Position numbers and translations under genes: made by a program. From Serratia liquefaciens (GTDB taxonomy: Bacteria > Pseudomonadota > Gammaproteobacteria > Enterobacterales > Enterobacteriaceae), in the NCBI GenBank assembly GCA_012719855.1, contig JAAXZN010000023.1, forward strand, positions 1 to 64,000: DNA of 64,000 nucleotides, written 5' to 3'. The notes beneath the pieces were generated by a model. The model did not search any database, was not told where the DNA came from, and saw only the letters and a program-made list of their open reading frames with translations. Shown one piece after another: positions 1 to 7,833 of this stretch (position 1 is the stretch's first letter; each line of letters starts with the position of its first letter).

Positions 1-105
1 ACTTCTATAACTGCTCATGTCAGTGATTTCCTTCTTACTTGTGGTGAGTAAGCTGGAATTTTCTGGCATGGGCTTTCTTCAGGCTAGAGCCTCACAGGGA
101 CAATC

Positions 106-126
106 ACCACCTCCCCAGGAGGTGGT
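106..126. repeat. perfect 9-bp hairpin, origin unknown
   Basis: ACCACCTCC at 106-114 pairs perfectly with GGAGGTGGT at 118-126 across a CCA loop. No T-run follows, so it is not an ordinary terminator. The strong short hairpin 22 bp before a real terminator resembles the subterminal hairpins of IS200/IS605-type elements, but no transposase is visible and the window edge cuts the context. Bases 1-105 hold no gene I can support. Confidence 0.5.
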
Positions 127-147
127 TTAGGGCTGACAATTAAAGAC

Positions 148-178
148 GCCTGCTTAAGGAAACTTAAGCAGGCTTTTT
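148..178 (+). terminator. rho-independent terminator
   Basis: GCCTGCTTAAG (148-158) pairs with CTTAAGCAGGC (163-173) over a GAAA tetraloop and is followed by five T (174-178). It would end a transcript entering from left of the window. On the minus strand it lies 73 bp beyond the phzF-like stop and could also serve that gene, although the T-run there is poor. Confidence 0.85.
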
Positions 179-250
179 GCTTTCGGATATGGGGTGAACG
201 GCGGCTAAGGTGACAGCAGACCTTATATTTTGAGCCACATTCGAGCAGGT

Positions 251-1042
251 CTAGCGCAACAGCACTTTGCCAATCAGATAGGTTGTTGCCTGTCCGCCGA
301 TGTAAACGCGATCGCCCACCAGCTGGCAGCGTAAATCCCCGCCACGCTCTAATCCCTGGTGCGCCAACATCTGCGTTTTATTCAGTTTTTCAGCCCAGTA
401 AGGAATGAGCATGCTATGCGCCGAACCTGTCACAGGATCTTCCGCCACGGCTTCACCTGGGCAGAAGAAACGGCTAACAAAATCGTATTCACTGTCACCA
501 GGGGCTGTTATACAAACCATTTTTCCCAGGGGAAGCATGTCATTGATGTTCGGGCGTACAGTTTCGACCTGCTGCCGATTCTCCATTACTACCAGGTAAT
601 CACGCGCCACGCGCACTTCTTTGCATTCTGTAATGCCCAACGTTTCCAGCAATAATGCCGGTGGCGTGACAGGCTTGGTTTCCCACGCAGGAAAATCGAG
701 CGTCAGCCATTTACCGTTGCGTACCACCGTCAGTGGGCCAACAAAACGGGTATCAAAATGAATAGTCGTGCCTTGGTAATCAAGATGTTCAAAGATAACG
801 TGCGCAGCTGCCAGTGTGGCATGTCCACACAGATTTATTTCAGCCAGGGAGGTAAACCATCGCAACTCAAAGCCAGTATCATTTGCGACAAAGAATGCTG
901 TTTCTGACTGGTTATGCTGCTGGGCCATTTTCAATAATGTCTCATCAGGCAACCATTCTGTTAACGGACATACCGCTGCGGCATTACCGCCAAAAGTCGT
1001 GTTGCTAAAGGCATCTATCATGTAAAAATCAATTTGTTGCAT
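251..1042 (-). CDS. PhzF-family phenazine biosynthesis-like isomerase
   Basis: This 263-residue protein has the PhzF/DAP-epimerase-like fold signature: an N-terminal stretch FYMIDAFSNTTFGGNAAAV, the QSETAFF segment with the expected catalytic glutamate at about E47, and a C-terminal EDPVTGSAH motif. PhzF in pseudomonads isomerises a phenazine precursor, but no other phz gene is near, so the substrate here is unknown; such solitary paralogues are common in enterobacteria. The start at 1042 is chosen because AGAGG lies 8 nt upstream and the protein then begins with the family's MQQIDFY. The frame stays open to an ATG at 1129, but the extra 29 residues look unlike the family. Confidence 0.85.
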   Translation of the reverse strand: MQQIDFYMIDAFSNTTFGGNAAAVCPLTEWLPDETLLKMAQQHNQSETAFFVANDTGFELRWFTSLAEINLCGHATLAAAHVIFEHLDYQGTTIHFDTRFVGPLTVVRNGKWLTLDFPAWETKPVTPPALLLETLGITECKEVRVARDYLVVMENRQQVETVRPNINDMLPLGKMVCITAPGDSEYDFVSRFFCPGEAVAEDPVTGSAHSMLIPYWAEKLNKTQMLAHQGLERGGDLRCQLVGDRVYIGGQATTYLIGKVLLR

Positions 1043-1257
1043 GGCGTAAACCTCTAGTCGTTCTTCGGGCAGCCCACACTCTACCACGCCACGACAACAT
1101 GCAATTTCGTATTTTTCATGTATCCACATCCCCCCGAAAAATGAAGATAGCGTCTAACTAACACTGAATACGGTATAACGTTTTCTTGCGATATGAAGAC
1201 GTCTGCTTCACGCCCTGAATAGCCGCCCCTCCAACCCGCTCGTACCACTCCCTATTC

Positions 1258-2211
1258 CTAAATCAACAGCCGGACCCGATCATAAATCACTCGGTCCTCC
1301 TGTCGTGCGGAACGGGCGTGCTGGCGCAGAGCACGCACCAAATTATCAATCAGCGCATGGGCGGCGGTGCTGAGAATGCTGTTGCGACGAGTCACGATAT
1401 TCAATCGTGCCAGATCGCAACTTTCCCGCAGCGCCAACGGCTGCAAACGCTCGGCAAACTGCGGCAGGCCGACCAGCGGCGCCGGACACCAGGTACACAT
1501 GTCCGCCGACTCCACCATCGCCTGCAACATGCCCAGGGAATGCGCATGAATAATACGATTCGGATCAAGGTGAGCACCGTGTCGGCTGAACAGTTGATGA
1601 ATTAAATCGTCATGACTCTCCGGTGTGTAATTCAGTACCCAATCCTGCTCCAGCAACTGGTGAATCGAGGTGCTTTGGCTCAACGGATGCCCCTGCCGCA
1701 CCATCACCGCCGTTTCATAATCGAGCAAGGGTTCGCAATGAAACTCCTGCGGTGCCATCGAAACCGGAAGCGGCGTGATGGCAAAATCCATCGTGCCCTC
1801 ACGCAGTTGTGATTGCGCGTTGGCCATCAGGCTTTCAAACAGTTCCAGTTTGACCTTGGGCATCTTTTTGCGAAAGGCCAACACCGCCGTCGGCAACACC
1901 GTCAACATCAGCCACGGCGTAATGGCGGCTTTCACCTGCTCTTGCGCTAATCCGCGTAACCCTGCCATTTCATTATCAGCCTGTTCCAACTGATTCAGCA
2001 CCAACCGGGCATGTGCCAACAGCGTTTTCCCGTAAGGCGTAAACCCCAGACCGCTCGGAGAGCGGAGCAGCAACGGCAGTTCCTGTTGCTGCTCCAGCTC
2101 ACGTAAAGCCCGCGTAACCGCTGCCTGTGAAAGCCCCAATTGCCGCGCGGCGGCGCGGATACTCCCGCCGTCGGCGCTGGCGACCAATGCCTGTAACTGA
2201 TGCAGTTTCAT
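1258..2211 (-). CDS. LysR-family transcriptional regulator
   Basis: This 317-residue protein has an N-terminal winged helix-turn-helix (about residues 3-60, including AARQLGLSQAAVTRALRELE) and a C-terminal effector-binding domain, the usual LysR layout. It is transcribed divergently from the M20 amidohydrolase, with 139 bp between the two starts, so it most likely controls that gene and the binding protein behind it and represses itself. The start at 2211 gives the canonical MKLHQLQAL beginning, with a G-rich ribosome site (GGGGGC) just upstream; an upstream ATG at 2244 adds 11 atypical residues. The ligand is unknown, though an N-acylated amino acid or peptide would fit the target genes. Confidence 0.85.
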   Translation of the reverse strand: MKLHQLQALVASADGGSIRAAARQLGLSQAAVTRALRELEQQQELPLLLRSPSGLGFTPYGKTLLAHARLVLNQLEQADNEMAGLRGLAQEQVKAAITPWLMLTVLPTAVLAFRKKMPKVKLELFESLMANAQSQLREGTMDFAITPLPVSMAPQEFHCEPLLDYETAVMVRQGHPLSQSTSIHQLLEQDWVLNYTPESHDDLIHQLFSRHGAHLDPNRIIHAHSLGMLQAMVESADMCTWCPAPLVGLPQFAERLQPLALRESCDLARLNIVTRRNSILSTAAHALIDNLVRALRQHARSARQEDRVIYDRVRLLI

Positions 2212-2350
2212 GATGCCCCCATGACAACCTATTGTTGTCAGCATAACCGAACGGCGGCTCCCCGACCAACGGCTTGTTTGCTAGTGTCGGGAGCATCTTG
2301 TTTTCCGGTTATCTAACGTCGGAAATCGACTATTCAATCAGGACGCCGTG

Positions 2351-3520
2351 ATGAATAATCCACTTGTTTTACCTGAAATAGCGGCGGTTAAGCATGAAAT
2401 GGTCGCTATCCGCCGCCATATTCATGCTCACCCCGAATTGGGATTCAACGAGTTTGCCACCGGTGAGTTGGTAGCAAAACTGCTGTCCGAGTGGGGTTAT
2501 CAGGTCACGCGGCACCTGGGGCAAACAGGCGTTGTCGCCACCTTGCAACGAGGCACGGGAAAATCACTGGGCTTACGTGCCGATATGGATGCATTACCGA
2601 TGGAAGAAACCAGCGGGTTAACCTACGCCAGCACCCACCGTGGCGTGATGCATGCCTGCGGTCATGATGGCCACACCACTATGCTGCTGGCCGCTGCGCG
2701 TTATCTGGCGCAACACTCTGACTTTACCGGGACTCTGCATCTGATTTTTCAGCCAGCGGAAGAAGATGGCGGCGGCGCCAGAGTGATGATTGAAGACGGA
2801 TTGTTCGAGCGGTTCCCCTGTGATGCGGTGTTCGCCATGCACAACGTACCTGGCTTTCCGGTCGGCCAGTTGGGCTTTGCCAGCGGGGCTTTCATGTGCT
2901 CGGCCGATACGGTCAATATTACCCTGCACGGCCACGGCGGCCACGGCGCGGTGCCGCAGCACACGGTCGATCCGGTGGTGGTTTGCGCCGCCATTGTGAT
3001 GAGTCTGCAAACCATCGTCTCCAGAAATATCGATCCGCAGGAAACGGCGATCGTGACGGTTGGCGCGATCCAGGCAGGCCGTGCCGCCAACGTGATCCCT
3101 GACACCGCAACCATGACGCTTAGCGTACGCGCATTGGATGCGGGAGTTCGTCAACGTCTGGAAAACCGCATTACGGCGCTGGTAGAAGCACAAGCCGTCA
3201 GTTTTGGTGCTCGGGCAGAAATTGATTACCACCAGGGTTATCCGGTTTTGGTCAATCACGTGGCGGAAACTGAACTGGCACGCAAGGTCGCATTGGACTG
3301 GGCGGGTGAACAGCAGTTGATCCCGTCTCTACGTCCCTTTACCGCCAGCGAAGACTTCGCATTTATGTTGGAGAAATGCCCCGGTAGCTATATTTCGATC
3401 GGCAATGGGGAAAGTACGCCCGGCAATTCACTGCATAACGCCGGTTACGATTTTAACGACGAGTGCCTGCCGATTGGCGCCACTTACTGGGTCAGGCTGG
3501 TTGAGCGCTTTTTGGCTTAA
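2351..3520 (+). CDS. M20-family metallo-amidohydrolase (hippurate/N-acyl amino acid hydrolase-like)
   Basis: This 389-residue zinc or manganese peptidase belongs to the M20D/HipO group. The metal-binding segments are visible: RADMDALPMEE near residues 76-86, HACGHDGHTTM near 101-111 (Cys103 and His105), and FQPAEEDGGGA near 135-145, followed by the dimerisation insert and a C-terminal TASEDFAFM segment. Such enzymes cleave N-acyl amino acids such as hippurate or acetyl-amino acids in the cytoplasm. AGGA lies 7 nt before ATG 2351, so this is preferred to the overlapping GTG at 2348. It runs 35 bp ahead of an amino-acid binding protein gene, which suggests scavenging of a modified amino acid. 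Confidence 0.88.
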   Translation: MNNPLVLPEIAAVKHEMVAIRRHIHAHPELGFNEFATGELVAKLLSEWGYQVTRHLGQTGVVATLQRGTGKSLGLRADMDALPMEETSGLTYASTHRGVMHACGHDGHTTMLLAAARYLAQHSDFTGTLHLIFQPAEEDGGGARVMIEDGLFERFPCDAVFAMHNVPGFPVGQLGFASGAFMCSADTVNITLHGHGGHGAVPQHTVDPVVVCAAIVMSLQTIVSRNIDPQETAIVTVGAIQAGRAANVIPDTATMTLSVRALDAGVRQRLENRITALVEAQAVSFGARAEIDYHQGYPVLVNHVAETELARKVALDWAGEQQLIPSLRPFTASEDFAFMLEKCPGSYISIGNGESTPGNSLHNAGYDFNDECLPIGATYWVRLVERFLA

Positions 3521-3555
3521 TCCCTTTTGCACACCACTACGCTGAGGAACATAAA

Positions 3556-4344
3556 ATGAAAACAAAAATTGGCCTGGTTCTCCTGTTGCCGCTGGCGTTC
3601 AGTTTCGCCGTTTCTGCTGGGGAATTCAGCGGAAAAGTGATTAAACTCGGCGTGGATCCGACCTATCCACCGCTGGAATTTAAAACGCCTCAGGGGGCGT
3701 TGACCGGATTTGGTGTCGATATTGCGCAGGCGATGTGCGATCAAATGCAGGCCAAATGCGTTTGGGTTGAGAGCAGTTGGGACGGGATGATCCCGGGGTT
3801 GCTGGCGAAAAAATTTGATGCCATCGCCTCGTCGATGACCATTACGCCGCAGCGTCAGGCGCAGATCGCCTTCTCGAACAAAGTATCCAATGCGCCGGCA
3901 CGATTAGTGGCCCGTAAAGGCAGCAACCTGCAACCCACGGCGGCTTCGCTGCAAGGCAAATCCATTGGCGTGCAGCAGGGATCCAGCCAGGAAACCTATG
4001 CCAACGCCCTGTGGCGGCCGGCTGGCGTTAACGTGGTGTCCTACCAAAGCCAGCAGGAAGCCAATGAGGATTTGATCAACGGGCGACTGGACGCTTCGTT
4101 GTTGGCCAGCGTCAGCGCCAGTGAGTTTTTCCACACCCCAGCAGGAAAAGACTTTGCCTTTATCGGAGCCGAACTCAGTGACAGCAAATATTTCGGCATC
4201 GGTGACGGCATTGGGCTGCGTAAAGAGGATACCGCCCTGCGTAACGCGTTCAATGCTGCGCTTCAGGCGATCATCGCCAACGGCACCTACAAGAAGGTGA
4301 ACGATAAATATTTCGATTTTGACGTGTATGGCGCAGGCCACTAA
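3556..4344 (+). CDS. periplasmic amino-acid-binding protein of an ABC transporter (family 3)
   Basis: This 262-residue protein has a Sec signal peptide (cleavage probably after residue 21, AVSA|GEF) and the solute-binding family 3 pattern: LGVDPTYPPLEF, SSWDGMIPGLLAKKFDAIASSMTITPQR, and a GKSIGVQQGSSQETY hinge. It resembles the HisJ/ArgT lysine-arginine-ornithine group. It follows the M20 amidohydrolase by 35 bp and probably shares its transcript. No cognate permease or ATPase lies nearby, so it may dock on a transporter encoded elsewhere. Confidence 0.85.
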   Translation: MKTKIGLVLLLPLAFSFAVSAGEFSGKVIKLGVDPTYPPLEFKTPQGALTGFGVDIAQAMCDQMQAKCVWVESSWDGMIPGLLAKKFDAIASSMTITPQRQAQIAFSNKVSNAPARLVARKGSNLQPTAASLQGKSIGVQQGSSQETYANALWRPAGVNVVSYQSQQEANEDLINGRLDASLLASVSASEFFHTPAGKDFAFIGAELSDSKYFGIGDGIGLRKEDTALRNAFNAALQAIIANGTYKKVNDKYFDFDVYGAGH

Positions 4345-4380
4345 AGGGGCCGAAATGGGGATGCAGGGAAAACAGTAAAA

Positions 4381-4402
4381 GGGCCAGGCGAATGCCTGGC
4401 CC
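4381..4402 (-). terminator. tmaR terminator
   Basis: GGGCCAGGC (4381-4389) and GCCTGGCCC (4394-4402) form a perfect 9-bp stem with a GAAT loop. Read on the minus strand it is followed by TTTT, so it ends the tmaR transcript 11 bp past the stop. Confidence 0.8.
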
Positions 4403-4413
4403 GATAAAAACGG

Positions 4414-4746
<333 letters not shown>

Positions 4747-4864
4747 TTAGTAATACACAGATTCATTTGCTTACGGCCACAATGATACCAAGATACAGGT
4801 TTGTGGCGGTCAGGCACAACACTCATCGCCCTATCTTACTCACTTTGGCGTCCTGACAAAAACC

Positions 4865-4880
4865 TGAAGCGTCCGCTTCA
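4865..4880 (-). terminator. yeeA terminator
   Basis: TGAAGCG (4865-4871) and CGCTTCA (4874-4880) form a 7-bp stem with a two-base loop. Read on the minus strand it is followed within two bases by a run of five T (4858-4862), just past the yeeA stop. Confidence 0.6.
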
Positions 4881-4892
4881 TGATCTGACCCC

Positions 4893-5960
4893 CTATTCAC
4901 GTCCGCTGGCGGTACACACCTTGAGCAGATCGCCCAGTTCTTCCAACTGCTGCGTCAGTTCCATGCTCAACCATACGTAGCCATAAATTGGCGCTTCGCC
5001 ATGCTGACTGACGCTGGCCTCCTGCATCAGGGTTTTCAATTCGGCGGCAATTTCGCTCAGTTGCCCCGCTTCTGCCGACGGCTGCGCCTGCGGGCCGTCA
5101 CGCATAGTCACTGCCAGCGACTGCAGCGAATTCAGCGTTAGCAGTTGCGCACTGCGCAGCGTTTTGGCATTCAGCATAATGAAATGGGTTTCACGCGAGG
5201 CCCAATAAGCGTCGGCCAACAATTCCAGCGTACAGACCAGGTTGCGGCTCAGCGTTTGCACCGCCTCGAAAACCGCTTTGGGGATGTGGGTCTCCTTGCT
5301 GCTGGGGACAATCAGGCCGCGCAATTTAACGATCTTATTGAGCAGGTCTTTCAGCTGCGGCTCCAGCCTCGGCCGTTCTATCATATTCGGCGACAGGTAA
5401 GCGCCGTAGATTTTGCTCGCGCTTTGCAAGCAGTCGGCCATCTCCATACGCCACAGGATATAGGCGCGCTGCGGATAAATGCTGGTGAACAACAGCGCCA
5501 GCAGCGAGCCAAATATTACGTCGCCGCTGCGCCACAGCGCGGTATGCATATCACCGGCTCCCGCACCGCAAACCACCGCCAGCGTGATCCCCACCAGCAG
5601 CGCCATATAGGGACGTTTGCCGAGCGTCAGATAGCCACAGAAAAACATCACCACCCCGCACCACACCAGCATCAGCGGCAACGAATAAAGCTCGAGATAC
5701 AGGGCAATCAGCCCCGAGGCGGCGCCAAACACCGTACCGGCGATTCGCTGCAGCGCACGTTGCAACACGTTGCCCCAAAAAGAGATCGGCCCCATCACCA
5801 CCACCAGCGTAATCAGTGGCCAGGTGCCTTCCGGCACTTCGAGCAGGCGGATCAGCATAAAGGTCAGGATAAACGCCAGCCCAATGCGCACGCCGTGCAC
5901 AATGCGGTAATGGCGATAGGTCAGACGTTCAAACGAGGATATTTTTCTGTCGAGGCGCAC
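4893..5960 (-). CDS. yeeA: YeeA-like FUSC-family inner membrane protein
   Basis: This 355-residue protein has about six hydrophobic segments in its first 180 residues (for example IGLAFILTFMLIRLLEV and LITLVVVMGPISFWGNVL), followed by a soluble helical C-terminal region. That is the layout of fusaric-acid-resistance/YccS-like FUSC proteins. E. coli YeeA has the same size and also neighbours yeeX(tmaR). FUSC proteins are thought to export aromatic or weak-acid compounds, and no substrate can be read from this sequence. Confidence 0.85.
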   Translation of the reverse strand: MRLDRKISSFERLTYRHYRIVHGVRIGLAFILTFMLIRLLEVPEGTWPLITLVVVMGPISFWGNVLQRALQRIAGTVFGAASGLIALYLELYSLPLMLVWCGVVMFFCGYLTLGKRPYMALLVGITLAVVCGAGAGDMHTALWRSGDVIFGSLLALLFTSIYPQRAYILWRMEMADCLQSASKIYGAYLSPNMIERPRLEPQLKDLLNKIVKLRGLIVPSSKETHIPKAVFEAVQTLSRNLVCTLELLADAYWASRETHFIMLNAKTLRSAQLLTLNSLQSLAVTMRDGPQAQPSAEAGQLSEIAAELKTLMQEASVSQHGEAPIYGYVWLSMELTQQLEELGDLLKVCTASGRE

Positions 5961-6021
5961 GATGCATCCCGTAATCAGTGGCGAGAAAGAGCATCAGTTT
6001 AGCGGAGTAAAGGGTTGGGAG

Positions 6022-6050
6022 AAAAGGCGGATAAGGCGTCCCTCATCCGC
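6022..6050 (-). terminator. probable terminator of the amidase gene
   Basis: On the minus strand, GCGGAT (6050-6045) pairs with ATCCGC (6032-6027) over a 12-nt loop and is followed by CTTTT (6026-6022). It starts 10 bp past the amidase stop. The stem is short, so support is moderate. Confidence 0.5.
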
Positions 6051-6059
6051 ACTCAGGCC

Positions 6060-6827
6060 TTAAGCGGCATATTTATCCACCAGCGCACGCAAAATGGCGG
6101 CGGTTTCGGCATCCATCACACCGTCATACTGCCGTTGACGGAAATGCAGCTGGAAGGCACGAACCAGCTGGCGGTAACCTTCTGCATTGGTCGCCGCCGA
6201 GGTGTCGTAACCGTATTTGGCGAATAACGCCAGCAAATCCGGCTGTGCGGGCACACCCTGGCATTGGTACTCATGCTGATAACGCTGCTTTACCGCGTCG
6301 TCATACCAGGCACCGACACCGGCCAGATACAGCTGACGCCACGGGAATTGCGGGCCGGGATCGCTTTTGCGGCCCGGGGCAATATCGGAATGTGCCACGA
6401 CGTTAACCGGCGTGATATCCGGATAGCGCTGCAGAATGTTTTGCGTCAATTGAATCACCGCCGCAATCTGTTGCGGGTTAAACGGTGGGAAGGTGATGTC
6501 TTCGCCATCCCCGCTCGCCAGATTGACGATCTCAATGCCAATCGCCGTATCGTTGAGATTCGAACGATTGCCCCACTGGCTGGTGCCGGCGTGCCAGGCC
6601 CGCTCGACTTCATCGACCAGATTGAAAATCCTTACGCCGCTAAAGCCCGTCGCCTTATAGGTTGGATCTTCGGGATCCGGCACCAGATAATGAGCGCTGA
6701 CCGACTTGCCGGTCAGTGACTGCACCGAATCAGCAAAATTCTGTGCGGTATAGTGCAGCACCAAAAAGCGCACGCGGTGACCGAAGCTGGCTACCGAACG
6801 GTAGCTGTTGTAATCCATACTGAACAT
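6060..6827 (-). CDS. AmpDh3-like N-acetylmuramoyl-L-alanine amidase with peptidoglycan-binding domain
   Basis: This 255-residue zinc amidase (Amidase_2 fold) cuts the bond between MurNAc and the L-Ala of the stem peptide. The probable zinc ligands are His25 (FLVLHYTA), His146 (VVAHSDIAPG) and Asp156 (RKSDPGP). The C-terminal third (about 175-255) resembles a peptidoglycan-binding domain. It has no signal peptide or lipobox. Segment by segment it resembles Pseudomonas AmpDh3 (DYNSYR at the start, RVRFLVLHYTA, YDG.MD.ETAAILRAL..KY at the end), a type VI secretion substrate, rather than the lipoprotein AmiD. The start at 6827 has AAGGA 7 nt upstream. It is divergent from an S24 repressor gene across an operator array. 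No immunity-like gene is evident next to it. Confidence 0.88.
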   Translation of the reverse strand: MFSMDYNSYRSVASFGHRVRFLVLHYTAQNFADSVQSLTGKSVSAHYLVPDPEDPTYKATGFSGVRIFNLVDEVERAWHAGTSQWGNRSNLNDTAIGIEIVNLASGDGEDITFPPFNPQQIAAVIQLTQNILQRYPDITPVNVVAHSDIAPGRKSDPGPQFPWRQLYLAGVGAWYDDAVKQRYQHEYQCQGVPAQPDLLALFAKYGYDTSAATNAEGYRQLVRAFQLHFRQRQYDGVMDAETAAILRALVDKYAA

Positions 6828-6957
6828 CGTAGATTCCTTGTGGGTTAAACCTGTGTAATCCAACCACTGTAGAGGGCGAGTATATTCGCCCTGGCTCATA
6901 CTGGCGCGACTTGCAGCGCCCTACAATTCCTTCATGGACCTTGTCCACCCGTCAATA

Positions 6958-7023
6958 TTTAGCTAATTGCTAAATTTAAAGCAAGCTAAATTTAGCAAAA
7001 ACGATATTTACCTTTTTGCTAAA
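6958..7023. promoter_or_regulatory. operator array for the S24 repressor (TTTAGC/GCTAAA repeats)
   Basis: Five copies of a 6-bp half-site lie between the divergent amidase and repressor genes. TTTAGC (6958-6963) and GCTAAA (6969-6974) form one site with a 5-nt spacer. GCTAAA (6985-6990) and TTTAGC (6991-6996) form the perfect palindrome GCTAAATTTAGC. Another GCTAAA lies at 7018-7023. Clusters like this are typical of CI-like repressors that control themselves and a divergent gene. A TTGACG reading towards the amidase (6954-6949) abuts the first site and could be its -35 element. Confidence 0.75.
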
Positions 7024-7041
7024 GAATGCGATCATCCGGCA

Positions 7042-7788
7042 ATGGAAACCAAAGAAATAAGACGCAATAATTTGCGCGAGCTGATGGCTAGCTACGCCCG
7101 ACAGGGTATCAACCAGAACGATTTTGCGGTGCTGGTTGAGTCCTCTTCGCCCACGCTAAGCCAAATCAGCGGTGAAAAGTCCTCCCGTAACCTGGGCGAT
7201 AATCTCGCCAGACGCATCGAGGCCAAACTGAACCTGCCCAAGGGCTGGTTCGACGTGTTCCATGAAAAAGAGTTGGTGCGCCCGTTCGATAACGTGGCGG
7301 CGGAGTCGGATTTTCAACCCGCCCGCCTGAAGCCGGTGGTCTGGGATGATACCGAACAGGACAAGGAAGAGTTTGTGGAAATCCCCCTGCTGGATATCAA
7401 TTTTTCTGCCGGCGATGGCTGTTATGAAATCGTCGATCGTGAAGAGTTTTCGCTGATTTTCCGTCGCTACTACCTGCACAAGATGGGGGTGGCGGTGAAT
7501 GCCGCGCGGATCATCCGCATTTCAGGATCCAGCATGGAGCCCCGGCTGCAAGACGGTGACGTGGTGGGGATCAATACCGATGACACTCGTATCCGAGAAG
7601 GGAAAACCTACGCAATTCGCCACGGTAATTTGCTACGGGTAAAAGTGCTGATCGAACAGCCCGACGGTGGCGTCACCATTCGCTCGTTGAACAGAGAAGA
7701 ATACCAGGACGAACACCTGAGCTACCCTCAACGCAAAGACCAACTGGTGGTTCTGGGGCGCGTTTTCTGGTCGTCTTCGTCCTGGTAA
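7042..7788 (+). CDS. HTH plus S24 peptidase repressor (LexA/CI-like)
   Basis: This 248-residue protein has an N-terminal helix-turn-helix (about 5-65, NQNDFAVLVESSSPTLSQIS) and a C-terminal S24 self-cleavage domain. The expected catalytic Ser164 (SGSSMEP) and Lys201 (LLRVKVL) are present, with an Ala-Gly pair at 123-124 (FSAGDG) as a candidate cleavage site. The spacings (41 and 37 residues) are close to those of LexA. It should repress the divergent amidase and itself, and could be released by RecA-stimulated self-cleavage after DNA damage. The start at 7042 is chosen because the longer frame (6967) begins inside the operator array; its ribosome site is weak. It looks like a phage-derived repressor, but no other phage genes are nearby. 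Confidence 0.87.
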   Translation: METKEIRRNNLRELMASYARQGINQNDFAVLVESSSPTLSQISGEKSSRNLGDNLARRIEAKLNLPKGWFDVFHEKELVRPFDNVAAESDFQPARLKPVVWDDTEQDKEEFVEIPLLDINFSAGDGCYEIVDREEFSLIFRRYYLHKMGVAVNAARIIRISGSSMEPRLQDGDVVGINTDDTRIREGKTYAIRHGNLLRVKVLIEQPDGGVTIRSLNREEYQDEHLSYPQRKDQLVVLGRVFWSSSSW

Positions 7789-7803
7789 TGCGAGGATGCA
7801 GCA

Positions 7804-7833
7804 GGCGCCGCTGACCGGCGCCGTGCTGTTATT
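7804..7833. terminator. probable shared terminator, repressor/SDR
   Basis: GGCGCC at 7804-7809 pairs with GGCGCC at 7817-7822 across GCTGACC, with partial extension by the flanking GCA/TGC. TTATTT follows on the plus strand. It sits between the convergent repressor and SDR genes. Confidence 0.45.

Noticed and set aside
6730-6948. 72-codon minus-strand frame overlapping the amidase start
   Set aside because: It lies in another frame over the amidase N-terminus and its leader; the amidase has the family motifs and a good ribosome site.
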